15,367 nucleotides of DNA from Bermanella sp034111105. GTDB taxonomy: Bacteria; Pseudomonadota; Gammaproteobacteria; Pseudomonadales; Oceanobacteraceae. The stretch covers positions 1 through 15,367 of the forward strand of contig JAWUXY010000022.1 in assembly GCA_034111105.1 (NCBI GenBank), written 5' to 3'. Positions within the stretch are counted from its first letter, which is position 1. Each line of letters opens with the position of its first letter. The notes under the pieces were generated by a model. The model was not told the DNA's origin. It worked only from the letters and a program-made list of their open reading frames with translations, and searched no databases. Shown piece by piece: positions 7,270 to 14,542 of the stretch. The position numbers were made by a program, and so were the translations under genes.

Positions 7270-7309
7270 CAGGCCTGTGCTTGTGTTTATAGGCGGTATT
7301 TGGGCCTAT

Positions 7310-7340
7310 TTGGCACTATTATCCCATGTAGAAATAGTGC
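7310..7340 (+). promoter_or_regulatory. Promoter with overlapping inverted-repeat operator candidate
   Basis: TTGGCA (7310-7315) and AATAGT (7333-7338) are spaced 17 bases apart, a plausible sigma-70 promoter for the gene at 7376. The same bases form a perfect inverted repeat: GCACTATT (7313-7320), a 12-base spacer, and AATAGTGC (7333-7340). The two arms therefore sit on the -35 and -10 boxes, as expected for a repressor site. The regulator is unknown. Confidence 0.45.
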
Positions 7341-7375
7341 ACATTATCTCGAAAATAATAACCATGGATTAATCT

Positions 7376-7702
7376 ATGGCGATTCTAAAATACCTGGCGC
7401 TATTGTTATCAGCGCTTGCGCTGGGAATGAATACACTGATGTTTACTAAGCCAGACGTCGTATTACAATCGCCTTTTGATAATACCAGTATAGACGTAAA
7501 GGCGGTGTCCGAGCGTCTATCAAAAGGGATTCAATTTGCCGCCATTCGTTATATGGATGAGTCCTTAGTTGAGCCAGAGGTGTTTATTCGATTTCATACT
7601 TTTTTAAAACAAAGTTATCCAAAACTGAATGAAGTTTTATCGGTTGAAGTTGTTAACGAATTGTCTTTTAATATCGCTGGAAAAGCTCAGATCCATCACT
7701 GA
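7376..7702 (+). CDS. Hypothetical membrane-anchored or exported small protein (108 aa)
   Basis: I do not recognise a family. Residues about 3-23 (I-L-K-Y-L-A-L-L-L-S-A-L-A-L-G-M-N-T-L-M-F) form one hydrophobic segment, either a signal peptide or an N-terminal anchor. The remaining 85 residues are mixed polar and hydrophobic with no Cys, and seem to be a small soluble domain on the far side of the membrane. An in-frame stop two codons before the ATG fixes this start; a GGA lies about 7 bases upstream. It heads a plus-strand run with the GNAT gene 30 bases downstream, so the two may be co-transcribed. A candidate promoter with an inverted repeat lies 36-66 bases before it. Confidence 0.65.
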   Translation: MAILKYLALLLSALALGMNTLMFTKPDVVLQSPFDNTSIDVKAVSERLSKGIQFAAIRYMDESLVEPEVFIRFHTFLKQSYPKLNEVLSVEVVNELSFNIAGKAQIHH

Positions 7703-7732
7703 AATCCATATTATTGAACGATACTGTTTAAC

Positions 7733-8173
7733 ATGACAATTCGTAATTACCATCCAAATGATTACCCAGCCATAGCCGACATATATAATGCATCAAAACT
7801 TGATGAATTAAAATTTGAAGATAACCATTATCAGTTATTGCCTTTAGATTTAGATGCTAAACGACAATTTAATTTACTAAACTCGACTATTTTTGTATAC
7901 GACGATGCACTAATTAAGGGGTACAGTGCAGTCAATGGCAATACTATACAGTCATTGTTTGTGCATCCTGATTTTAGAGGGTTAGGCATTGGCCGTGCTT
8001 TACTGGCGTTTGCTTTACAAGGCATTGATGGCGATGCCACTCTACAAGTTGTTAAGTCGAATACCCCTTCCAAAACACTGTATCGCGCTTATGGCTTTTC
8101 AGATATAGAAGAGAGTGAAGCGAACTATAATGGCGTTAACGTGACGATTAATACGATGTTGCGCAGGCGGTAA
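7733..8173 (+). CDS. GNAT-family N-acetyltransferase
   Basis: This is a 146-residue single-domain GNAT protein. It opens with the usual I-R-N-Y-H-P-N-D-Y-P-A-I (3-14). The acetyl-CoA-binding motif A is clear at about 72-92: I-Q-S-L-F-V-H-P-D-F-R-G-L-G-I-G-R-A-L-L, with the R-G-L-G-I-G pyrophosphate loop. Motif B follows with K-T-L-Y-R-A-Y-G-F (115-122), whose Tyr is the usual general acid. The acceptor substrate cannot be told from the sequence. Family members of this size and pattern (close to YafP- and RimI-like proteins) act on small molecules or protein N-termini. It lies 30 bases after the 108-aa orphan. No strong ribosome-binding site is visible. Confidence 0.88.
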   Translation: MTIRNYHPNDYPAIADIYNASKLDELKFEDNHYQLLPLDLDAKRQFNLLNSTIFVYDDALIKGYSAVNGNTIQSLFVHPDFRGLGIGRALLAFALQGIDGDATLQVVKSNTPSKTLYRAYGFSDIEESEANYNGVNVTINTMLRRR

Positions 8174-8248
8174 TCGAGCCCAAACTTTGCCTAAGTCCGA
8201 ATTTACTTGTACATTTAATAGTGAATCTAAGGATAGATAGGTGACAAT

Positions 8249-8446
8249 ATGATTTTGCAAATAGAGCAACATATTAAACATGGACAATTCGAGCAAGCAT
8301 TAGACTTGCTGCCTAAATTAGAAGAAACCTTTTCAAACCATGCCGAGGTGTTGTGGGTGATTCGTACGCTACAACACGATTTAGAGCATCATAATCTAAA
8401 TACATTGAACACATTAAAGCAGGTCAAACAGGTGTTGATTGGTTAA
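8249..8446 (+). CDS. Small alpha-helical protein, TPR-like (65 aa)
   Basis: The start has AGGTGA about 6 bases before the ATG, which supports translation. The protein looks all-helical. Residues 3-27 (I-E-Q-H-I-K-H-G-Q-F-E-Q-A-L-D-L-L-P-K-L) resemble one tetratricopeptide-type helical hairpin (small residue, then L-D-L-L-P), and the second half is a His/Asn/Leu-rich helix. There is no signal peptide or Cys. No specific family is recognised. It sits 75 bases after the GNAT gene and 81 before the DUF3047 gene, so it is probably transcribed with them or alone. Confidence 0.6.
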   Translation: MILQIEQHIKHGQFEQALDLLPKLEETFSNHAEVLWVIRTLQHDLEHHNLNTLNTLKQVKQVLIG

Positions 8447-8527
8447 AGTTGTCAGGCGTGCTAAGCCAACCTGAACTATTTTATCATTGGGCTATCTAAC
8501 GCTGACCCTGACATTATCGGATACAAC

Positions 8528-9193
8528 ATGAAGCCTTTTATTTTTATCGCATTATTAGCAATGACCTCTCTTAGCATGGCGCAAACGCTGAACATTGCTC
8601 AGTTTGAAAAAGAGGCACTTGATAAATGGGAAAAGAAATCCTTTGTTGGTCATACTCAATACACTATTGAAAAACTCGATGAAAAAACCGTATTACATGC
8701 AGTGAGCGATCAATCTGCATCCGGTTTAGCGAAAGAAATAAAAGTGGATTTAAAGAAAACACCGTTTCTCAATTGGTCATGGCGAATAGAGAATTTTTTA
8801 CCAAAAATGGATGAGACCAGTAAGCCAGGCGATGATTATGCCGCTCGTTTATACATTGTAAAAAGCGGTGGTTTTTTCGTCTGGAATACAAAGGCGCTTA
8901 ACTATGTTTGGTCCAGTAATCAACCTCAAGGCAGTATTTGGGATAATGCCTACGCAGGCAGTAATGCCCGTATGCTAGCGTTGCGTTCGCCACAAGATGC
9001 ACTTGGCAAGTGGGTAAATGAAAAGCGTAATGTATATGAAGATATGATTGCCTTATACGGTGATAAAGGTTCAGACAAAAAAAATGAAGACGCGTACCGT
9101 TATATTGATGCTGTTGCTATTATGAGCGATACAGACGATAGCAAAGCCAAAGCCAGTGCGTATTACGGTAATATTTATTTTTCAGCTCAATAG
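8528..9193 (+). CDS. DUF3047 family exported protein
   Basis: This is a 221-residue protein with a clear signal peptide (residues 1-18, probable cleavage after S-M-A), so it is likely periplasmic. The mature part carries the DUF3047 pattern: L-N-W-S-W-R-I near 81-87, G-D-D-Y-A-A-R-L-Y-I-V near 101-111, L-N-Y-V-W-S-S near 124-130, and a final D-A-V-A-I-M-S-D-T-D-D-S ... A-Y-Y-G-N-I-Y-F-S. The family has no assigned biochemical function; the regular strands and Trp-rich segments suggest a beta-sandwich, possibly carbohydrate- or ligand-binding. GGA lies about 7 bases before the ATG. The CBS-domain gene starts 20 bases after its stop, so the two probably share a message. Confidence 0.88.
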   Translation: MKPFIFIALLAMTSLSMAQTLNIAQFEKEALDKWEKKSFVGHTQYTIEKLDEKTVLHAVSDQSASGLAKEIKVDLKKTPFLNWSWRIENFLPKMDETSKPGDDYAARLYIVKSGGFFVWNTKALNYVWSSNQPQGSIWDNAYAGSNARMLALRSPQDALGKWVNEKRNVYEDMIALYGDKGSDKKNEDAYRYIDAVAIMSDTDDSKAKASAYYGNIYFSAQ

Positions 9194-9213
9194 CCTAATT
9201 AGGGACAGAGTTC

Positions 9214-9687
9214 ATGAAAACAGAATTAACAGCCAAAGACATCATGACCAAAGAAGTGTTGATGGCTTATGAGGGCTGGTCGATAAAGCGCTTAACTGAA
9301 TTTTTCATGAATAATTCGATTAGCGGTGCCCCCGTTATTGCCAGTGACCACAGTTTAGTGGGTGTCGTAACCATTAGTGATATTTTAGCGTTTGGTAATA
9401 AAAGCACAGAAGAGAAAGGGGCGTTATTGCTTGAGGTTTATTCTGAGTTTGTAGGCCATCAGTATGACCCTGAAGCTTTGAAAAGTATGATGGGCAAGGC
9501 AGAAGAAAATTGCACCGTGAATCAAATTATGAGTCGTTCGGTCATTCAGGTTGATTGCAATGCTAATTTACAAGAAGTGGCCTACATTATGTTGCAACAC
9601 GGTATTCGTCGAATTTTTGTTAGTGAGCATGGCATTATTAAAGGTGTGATTAGTACCCATAATATTTTAACCACGATGGCTAAGTAA
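9214..9687 (+). CDS. Two-CBS-domain protein
   Basis: This 157-residue cytoplasmic protein consists of a CBS pair and little else. CBS1 is about 7-62 (A-K-D-I-M-T ... S-G-A-P-V-I-A-S-D ... G-V-V-T-I-S-D-I-L). CBS2 is about 101-157 (V-N-Q-I-M-S ... G-I-R-R-I-F-V-S-E ... G-V-I-S-T-H-N-I-L). Between them lies an insert of about 40 residues. CBS pairs (Bateman modules) bind adenosyl nucleotides such as AMP, ATP or SAM and regulate partner proteins. No catalytic domain is present here, so it must act through a partner not identified. It follows DUF3047 by 20 bases with AGGGA upstream, and its stop faces the chemotaxis gene 11 bases away. Confidence 0.92.
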   Translation: MKTELTAKDIMTKEVLMAYEGWSIKRLTEFFMNNSISGAPVIASDHSLVGVVTISDILAFGNKSTEEKGALLLEVYSEFVGHQYDPEALKSMMGKAEENCTVNQIMSRSVIQVDCNANLQEVAYIMLQHGIRRIFVSEHGIIKGVISTHNILTTMAK

Positions 9688-9698
9688 CTAAATGATGT

Positions 9699-12065
9699 TT
9701 ACCATTTAAATTGATTGAGGTTTGCCTCTATAGTTTTGGTTGCATGCCCAATCTTATCATCTAAATTATGTAACTGTTCTAATATCTGCTTTTGTTTTTG
9801 TGTATGTATCACTAATTGTTCAAATTTCTCACTTAGGTCAGTAAGTTGGTGCTGACTTGCGTGATCATTAAATTGTCCTTCTTTTATAATGGCTTCTAGT
9901 TGATTAAAAATCTCACTGACATTATTTGCCAAGTCTTCATTGCTGTGGATAAGTTGGTTTGCTTCATCCATGGCTTTGACCGAGCTTTGCGAATCTTTAT
10001 GTAATTGATCAATAACGGCTTTTATTTCCGTGGTGCTGTTGTGCGTACGATTAGCAAGTGTGCGGACCTCATCGGCTACCACAGCAAACCCTCTACCTTG
10101 ATCGCCTGCTCTGGCAGCCTCAATTGCGGCGTTGAGCGCTAATAAATTTGTTTGGTCCGCAATACTCTCGATGGTATCAAGGGCAGTGACAATATTTTTA
10201 CTGCTGCTGGCTAAGGTGTTAACTTGCTTACTTGCGTTACCTAATACGTCACTTAATTGGTGCACTTGTGTTTGGTTGTCACTGAGCATTTTTTGACTTT
10301 TTTGGCTGAGTGTTTCAAAGACTTTTTCTTTGTTTTTTTCTTCTTGATAAATGGTTTCTGGATTGTCGTTGTTGATTGGTGTGCTTGTCTTATTAAGGCT
10401 TGTTTTAAACGCTTGTTGAAGTTCAGTATGCTGAACTTCAATACGCTGTTGGAGTAGCTGACTTTGATTAATATGCTGTGCGACACCTTCACTGTATTGT
10501 TTAAGTTCGGTGTTATGTTTTTGTACCGAAATGATGGGCGTTTGAATAGAATCAATCATATTTTTTATGTGGGTGGTGTTAAATAATGGCTTATCATTAT
10601 TTTTATGCTCAGAGTTTTTATTCGTATAATGCTGATTATTTGATGAACTTGATGCCTGTGATTTTATGTGTTGTTGAAAATCATGGAAATTTAATTGATT
10701 TAGCAACTGTTGATAATTATTAACCAATTGGTCTTGCTGATTAAGTGTTGGGCTGTGACGCCCATTGAAGAATCGAGCCAGAACAAAACCAACCCCTAAA
10801 CTGATAAGCGCGGCTAATATTACGGAACCTAATAAAAGATAGAGCGTGCGAGTCTCTTTTTTTAAAAGACCATTATTGTTATTAAAGGGTAACGATGAAG
10901 TTTGTTTAATAATCTGGCTTTGATCTATTAATAGCTCGCTAAATAATAACCAATTTAGGCCAAATAGTTTAATAGGTTGATAGGCCATATAATGATTTTC
11001 ATTATTTTTATTTGTTGTGATATTAAATTTTTCAGTAGGACGAGTGTCGAGCCATTGTTTAAATAATAACTGCTGTTCAGATTGCAACGGTTGGTTGCTA
11101 ACCCAATAGGTTTGATTCGCGTTCGTCATATAAATGTGTGCTCGCTCAAACCCTTGTACTTGCAGTAATGGGGCAAAAGCATTTGCAGGTAGGCGGAATA
11201 CAAGAATGGCTTCTATTACGCTGCGTTCGGAATCTTGACTAATAATCGGCGTACTTATAAAGGCGCTGAGTGCATTATTAGCGGGCCCATATTCACTAAA
11301 CTCACTAAACAAACTTTGCCCAGGTTGTAATTTTAATGCGTGTTTATAACTAATAGCTAATGGTGATGACGCCGCTTTTTCTTGCCATAAGTTGTTCGCG
11401 AAGTCATTTTTTTTTGCCACGCTGTATATTACATCACCACTGGCGGCATCTACTATGTATAAATCTTCAAATGCAAACTGCTCGATGTAATGACGATAAA
11501 TGGGGTGGTACAAACCGTGTACTCGGCTATAGCTTGTATCAACTTGTGTCTCGTTGAAATCTTGCTTACGTATATTGGTGTTATTAACGACAAAATCATA
11601 TTGCAACGCTTGGCCAATCTCATTTAGATGTGCTCGACTGGGAGCTTGCTGTTGATAGTATTGCGTGATGGCTTCGTTTGGGTCATCTATAAACGGTTCA
11701 CGTTCGGCTAGGTAGCTGCGATAGGTGATACGAAACGCCTGAGATGCTACTTGGCTCATGGTTGAGTTAGCAAGAGTAATAAGCTGTTTATTTATCTGCT
11801 TTAAATAGTTTTGAATGTATTGTTGCTTTTGTGCCATGAGCTGTTCAAGGCGCGCCACAATCAGATCATCAAATTGCTTTGAATACTCTTTAGTTACGTG
11901 CTGTTGGTTGTTTTCTATTGCGGCAATTTGTTGATGGCTTTGCTGTTTATTTAAAATGCTTAAGCCATAACCTAAGATGAGCATAATCAGCAGACACAGC
12001 AATGCTATCGGCCAAAATAACACATGGCGAACTTGTTGTTTGCTTAATGACATCAATGCATTCAT
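9699..12065 (-). CDS. Methyl-accepting chemotaxis protein with large periplasmic sensor, no clear HAMP
   Basis: This 788-residue protein is an inner-membrane signal transducer that passes ligand binding to CheA/CheW. TM1 is at about 16-38; a periplasmic sensor covers 39-406; TM2 is at 407-431. The sensor has Q-F-A-F-E-D-L-Y-I-V-D, S-G-D-V-I-Y-S-V and D-F-A-N-N-L segments, as in Cache-like sensors of marine MCPs. The cytoplasmic tip (632-672) is canonical: I-A-D-Q-T-N-L-L-A-L-N-A-A-I-E-A-A-R-A-G and G-R-G-F-A-V-V-A-D-E-V-R-T-L-A. After TM2 I see no HAMP. Instead residues 432-580 are polar and rich in Asn, Gln, Ser and Lys. There is no C-terminal N-W-E-T-F tether for CheR/CheB. The ATG at 12065 has AGGGA about 8 bases upstream. 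It is transcribed alone, divergent from the MBL gene; the ligand is unknown. Confidence 0.9.
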   Translation of the reverse strand: MNALMSLSKQQVRHVLFWPIALLCLLIMLILGYGLSILNKQQSHQQIAAIENNQQHVTKEYSKQFDDLIVARLEQLMAQKQQYIQNYLKQINKQLITLANSTMSQVASQAFRITYRSYLAEREPFIDDPNEAITQYYQQQAPSRAHLNEIGQALQYDFVVNNTNIRKQDFNETQVDTSYSRVHGLYHPIYRHYIEQFAFEDLYIVDAASGDVIYSVAKKNDFANNLWQEKAASSPLAISYKHALKLQPGQSLFSEFSEYGPANNALSAFISTPIISQDSERSVIEAILVFRLPANAFAPLLQVQGFERAHIYMTNANQTYWVSNQPLQSEQQLLFKQWLDTRPTEKFNITTNKNNENHYMAYQPIKLFGLNWLLFSELLIDQSQIIKQTSSLPFNNNNGLLKKETRTLYLLLGSVILAALISLGVGFVLARFFNGRHSPTLNQQDQLVNNYQQLLNQLNFHDFQQHIKSQASSSSNNQHYTNKNSEHKNNDKPLFNTTHIKNMIDSIQTPIISVQKHNTELKQYSEGVAQHINQSQLLQQRIEVQHTELQQAFKTSLNKTSTPINNDNPETIYQEEKNKEKVFETLSQKSQKMLSDNQTQVHQLSDVLGNASKQVNTLASSSKNIVTALDTIESIADQTNLLALNAAIEAARAGDQGRGFAVVADEVRTLANRTHNSTTEIKAVIDQLHKDSQSSVKAMDEANQLIHSNEDLANNVSEIFNQLEAIIKEGQFNDHASQHQLTDLSEKFEQLVIHTQKQKQILEQLHNLDDKIGHATKTIEANLNQFKW
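10416..10441. repeat. Perfect 11-bp inverted repeat inside the chemotaxis gene
   Basis: TTGAAGTTCAG (10416-10426) and CTGAACTTCAA (10431-10441) are perfect reverse complements around a 4-base loop. The repeat encodes E-V-Q-H-T-E-L-Q (residues 543-550) in the cytoplasmic linker. There is no T-run after it on either strand. Confidence 0.7.
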
Positions 12066-12306
12066 TAAAGTATCCCTGTCTATATTAAGTTATAGGCCAA
12101 TTCCATTATTCCTGAAGGCCGCATTGGTTGGAGTACGCCAAAATCACAGGGTAAATGTGAAATAATGTGGGATAGTTAACCGAATGGGATTCGTACTGGC
12201 AGTATTAGGCTAATGGATTGATGGTTATCACCATGGTATTTAATGTGCTGGTTGTGCATAGTGATGCGCTTAGTTGTAGTGAAATATAAAAAATATTGGG
12301 TATATT
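12066..12306. other. Divergent intergenic region, mcp / MBL-fold gene
   Basis: These 241 bases must hold the promoters of both divergent genes. On the minus strand TTCAGG (12116-12111) and TATAAC (12094-12089), 16 bases apart, are a weak sigma-70 candidate for the chemotaxis gene. No sigma-28 flagellar promoter (GCCGATAA-type -10) is visible. No convincing pair was found for the MBL gene. Confidence 0.3.
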
Positions 12307-13254
12307 ATGTTGAAAGCAAAGCACTTGGGTTGGGGTATTTATTTGCTGGATACCGCTTATCAACGCCCACAAATGGCGGCATGTTATGTGATGGTGCGCG
12401 ACGGTGAGCTTGCCATTATTGAAACAGGTACAAAAGACACTGTGCCGCTGATTTTTGAATTCTTAAGCGAGCAAGGTTTCGATACACATGCCATTAAATA
12501 TGTCATGCCCACCCATGTGCATCTAGATCATGCCGGCGGTGCGGGCTTATTAATGCAAGCCTTGCCTCATGCCCAGTTAGTTATACACCCGCAAGGGGCT
12601 AGGCATATGATTGACCCAAGTAAGTTACAAGCCGGTGCCACAGCGGTATATGGTGAGGCCATGTTTGCGCAAACCTATGGGGATTTATTACCTATTGATC
12701 CCTCGCAAATTTTGATGGTTGAAGATGGACAAACGTTAAAGCTAGGCAATAGTACGCTGATATTTTTAGACACACCTGGGCATGCTCGACACCATTATTG
12801 TATTCATGATGCTCTAAGTGCTGGCTTCTTTACGGGTGATACGTTTGGTCTTGCATATCAAGAGTTAAGCAGTGAAAAGGGGCCGTTTAATTTTACCACG
12901 ACAACGCCGCTCCAAATTGACCCAGAGGCCCTAAAAGCCTCGATAAAACGTTTACTGAGTTATGAGCCTAAACGCATGTTTTTAACCCATTACGCCATGG
13001 TAGAAAACCCGCAAAAACTAGGCGAACGCTTAATCAAACTGGTGGATAAATTTGTTGAGATTGCGTTACATATTAAGCAAAATTTGCCAAAAGAAGCATG
13101 GCTACAGGGCTTAAATAAAGAATTATTATCATTACTATTGGCGGACTTATCGCAGCATAAAACAAGCTTACAAGCTCATGAATATGCACAAGTGATTGCC
13201 AGTGATGTATTGCTTAATGCGCAAGGCTTAGAAGTATGGCTGAGCCGTAAATGA
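12307..13254 (+). CDS. MBL-fold metallo-hydrolase
   Basis: This 315-residue protein has a metallo-beta-lactamase fold. The metal ligands are visible: T-H-V-H-L-D-H with His 70, His 72, Asp 74 and His 75; His 159 in T-P-G-H; Asp 178 in F-T-G-D-T; and His 228 in L-T-H-Y. The complete set supports a two-metal hydrolase. The spacing and P-G-H-A-R-H-H segment resemble glyoxalase II-like or quorum-quenching-like proteins, but the substrate cannot be assigned. The C-terminal 80 residues are helical and end L-N-A-Q-G-L-E-V-W-L-S-R-K before TGA. The ribosome-binding site is weak (TTGGG about 8 bases upstream). The next frame-matched ORF begins 9 bases after its stop, upstream of a FabA-family dehydratase, which might point to acyl or thioester substrates; that is inference. 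Confidence 0.88.
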   Translation: MLKAKHLGWGIYLLDTAYQRPQMAACYVMVRDGELAIIETGTKDTVPLIFEFLSEQGFDTHAIKYVMPTHVHLDHAGGAGLLMQALPHAQLVIHPQGARHMIDPSKLQAGATAVYGEAMFAQTYGDLLPIDPSQILMVEDGQTLKLGNSTLIFLDTPGHARHHYCIHDALSAGFFTGDTFGLAYQELSSEKGPFNFTTTTPLQIDPEALKASIKRLLSYEPKRMFLTHYAMVENPQKLGERLIKLVDKFVEIALHIKQNLPKEAWLQGLNKELLSLLLADLSQHKTSLQAHEYAQVIASDVLLNAQGLEVWLSRK

Positions 13255-13263
13255 TGTGAGTCT

Positions 13264-13377
13264 ATGAATCAGTCGATGTTACGCAAAGTCAAATTCGTGG
13301 TGCCCCAAGTTAAGCTTGAGGCGCAAAAAGGCCGTACAGTGCCGCGCACTTTAATTATAAAAAGGCGTGGTATATGA
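13264..13377 (+). CDS. Possible 37-aa basic micro-protein overlapping the dehydratase start
   Basis: An ORF of 37 codons opens with ATG 9 bases after the MBL stop and ends in TGA at 13375-13377, overlapping the next ATG by 4 bases (ATGA). This arrangement is typical of translational coupling. GTGAG lies about 4 bases before the ATG. The predicted peptide has ten Lys/Arg and one Glu, with a K-V-K-F-V-V-P-Q-V-K-L-E core and a basic K-R-R-G-I end. It is in the same frame as the MBL gene after its TGA, so stop readthrough would also produce it as a 40-residue tail. No family is recognised. It may be chance. Confidence 0.3.
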   Translation: MNQSMLRKVKFVVPQVKLEAQKGRTVPRTLIIKRRGI

Positions 13378-13916
13378 GTCAGTCACCCTCACTGCCCAAT
13401 CCTGCAACAAACACTCTTGATGTTATTGAAAATATGCCTGTGCAAGCGTTGCTTGATCACTTTGCAGCACAAGGTATTGAAATTAAATTACCGATTGATG
13501 AACTGGGGATTATTCAGCACATACGCCATTTAGATGTGAACGGCGGCGCTCATGGGAAAGGTGAAGTGATTACTGAAATGGCCATAGACGAAAACGCGTG
13601 GTTTTTTCGTTGTCATTTCCCTGGCGACCCCATTATGCCGGGCTGTTTGGGCATCGAAGGCATGTGGCAGAGCATTGGTGCCATATTGGCGGCAAAAGGG
13701 CACCACGGTAAATTACGTGCGCTGGGTATTGGTGGTGTGAAGTTCTTTGGTGAAGTGCGCCCAACCGCAAAAATAGTCACGTTTAAAATAAGTATTGATC
13801 GCAGCTTAAAAAACAAAAAAATGATCATCGCCGTGGCGTCTGGCAGTGTTGAAGTAGACGGCGAAGAAATATACCGTGCAGAAAAATTAAAAGTCGGTGT
13901 ATTGTTTGAAGAATAA
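13374..13916 (+). CDS. FabA-family beta-hydroxyacyl-ACP dehydratase (Glu variant)
   Basis: This 180-residue hot-dog-fold protein is clearly related to FabA (171 residues in E. coli). C-H-F-P-G-D-P-I-M-P-G-C-L-G at 80-93 carries the catalytic His 81. A-L-G-I-G-G-V-K-F-F-G-E-V (116-128), V-D-G-E-E-I-Y-R-A (161-169) and K-V-G-V-L-F (173-178) also match. FabA dehydrates 3-hydroxyacyl-ACP and isomerises trans-2- to cis-3-decenoyl-ACP for unsaturated fatty acids. Here the acid partner, Asp in FabA, is Glu 95 in G-C-L-G-I-E-G-M-W-Q, at the correct 14-residue spacing from His 81. Glu is what FabZ uses. It may therefore be a dehydratase without the FabA isomerase role, or a paralogue with other acyl chains. 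No fabB is adjacent. AAGG lies about 9 bases upstream. It sits between the MBL hydrolase and the FKBP gene. Confidence 0.85.
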   Translation: MSQSPSLPNPATNTLDVIENMPVQALLDHFAAQGIEIKLPIDELGIIQHIRHLDVNGGAHGKGEVITEMAIDENAWFFRCHFPGDPIMPGCLGIEGMWQSIGAILAAKGHHGKLRALGIGGVKFFGEVRPTAKIVTFKISIDRSLKNKKMIIAVASGSVEVDGEEIYRAEKLKVGVLFEE

Positions 13917-13930
13917 ACCACCCCAAGGCT

Positions 13931-13958
13931 TTGGCTGTTACAAGGCATAAGGTACACT
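13931..13958 (+). promoter_or_regulatory. Candidate promoter of the FKBP gene
   Basis: TTGGCT (13931-13936) and TACACT (13953-13958) are 16 bases apart and end 29 bases before the FKBP ATG. Each box has 4 of 6 consensus bases. The position is right for a gene that is transcribed separately from the dehydratase. Confidence 0.4.
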
Positions 13959-13987
13959 GCGTTTTTTCTATTAAACCTAGGTGACGT

Positions 13988-14458
13988 ATGCCTCCATTAT
14001 TTTTTATTGCCGTAGCCCTTGTTGTTTTCTTTTTTACTTGGCGTCATTTTAAAAATAAACGCGCAGCGGCTGGCAGTATTGCCGAAGGTGATGCGTTTTT
14101 AAAATCCAATGCCAGTGTTGACGGTGTTCATACCACGGCGTCAGGCTTGCAATACCAAGTAATTGAAGCTGGTACGGGTGACGAGCACCCTCAAGCCAAT
14201 AGTACGGTTACAGTGCATTATCACGGTAAATTATTGGACGGTACGGTGTTTGATAGCTCGGTTAATCGTGGCCAAACCATTAGTTTTCCGCTTAATCAAG
14301 TGATCCCCGGTTGGACAGAAGGTTTACAGTTGATGGTTGTCGGTGAAAAAGCGCGCTTATTTATTCCTAGTTATTTAGCCTACGGCAATCGTAATGCGGG
14401 TTTAATTAAACCCGGTTCAACGCTTATTTTTGACGTTGAATTGATTGCTCTACAATAG
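13988..14458 (+). CDS. FKBP-type peptidyl-prolyl cis-trans isomerase, membrane-anchored
   Basis: This 156-residue protein has a hydrophobic N-terminal segment (residues 2-18, L-F-F-I-A-V-A-L-V-V-F-F-F) followed by W-R-H-F-K-N-K-R. This indicates an inner-membrane anchor rather than a cleaved signal, with the K/R cluster most likely cytoplasmic. The FKBP domain spans about 50-155. Pocket residues of the FK506-binding fold are present: V-H-Y-H-G (76-80), F-D-S (88-90), V-I-P-G-W (105-109), and L-A-Y-G (130-133). It should catalyse proline isomerisation in folding proteins. It resembles FklB/FkpA C-terminal domains but lacks their long dimerisation arm. AGGTGA lies about 6 bases before the ATG. 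The stop is followed by a strong terminator. Confidence 0.92.
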   Translation: MPPLFFIAVALVVFFFTWRHFKNKRAAAGSIAEGDAFLKSNASVDGVHTTASGLQYQVIEAGTGDEHPQANSTVTVHYHGKLLDGTVFDSSVNRGQTISFPLNQVIPGWTEGLQLMVVGEKARLFIPSYLAYGNRNAGLIKPGSTLIFDVELIALQ

Positions 14459-14480
14459 AGTAAGTGCACCACTAGCAATC

Positions 14481-14518
14481 AAAAAAGCCATAATCATATG
14501 AATGATTATGGCTTTTTT
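14481..14518. terminator. Strong bidirectional intrinsic terminator
   Basis: AAAAAAGCCATAATCAT (14481-14497) is perfectly complementary to ATGATTATGGCTTTTTT (14502-14518), with a 4-base ATGA loop. The T-run on each strand follows the stem core, so it can stop both the FKBP gene (plus) and grxC (minus), whose ends face each other here. Confidence 0.92.
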
Positions 14519-14542
14519 ATGCACACATATTTAATTAAAATA

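Noticed and set aside
7212..7375. Molybdenum cofactor riboswitch before moaB
   Set aside because: The candidate start site leaves only about 30 bases of leader, and no long paired structure of that type is visible.
10253..10555. Lys-rich 100-aa open frame on the minus strand
   Set aside because: It lies in another frame of the chemotaxis gene; its composition reflects the AT-rich linker.
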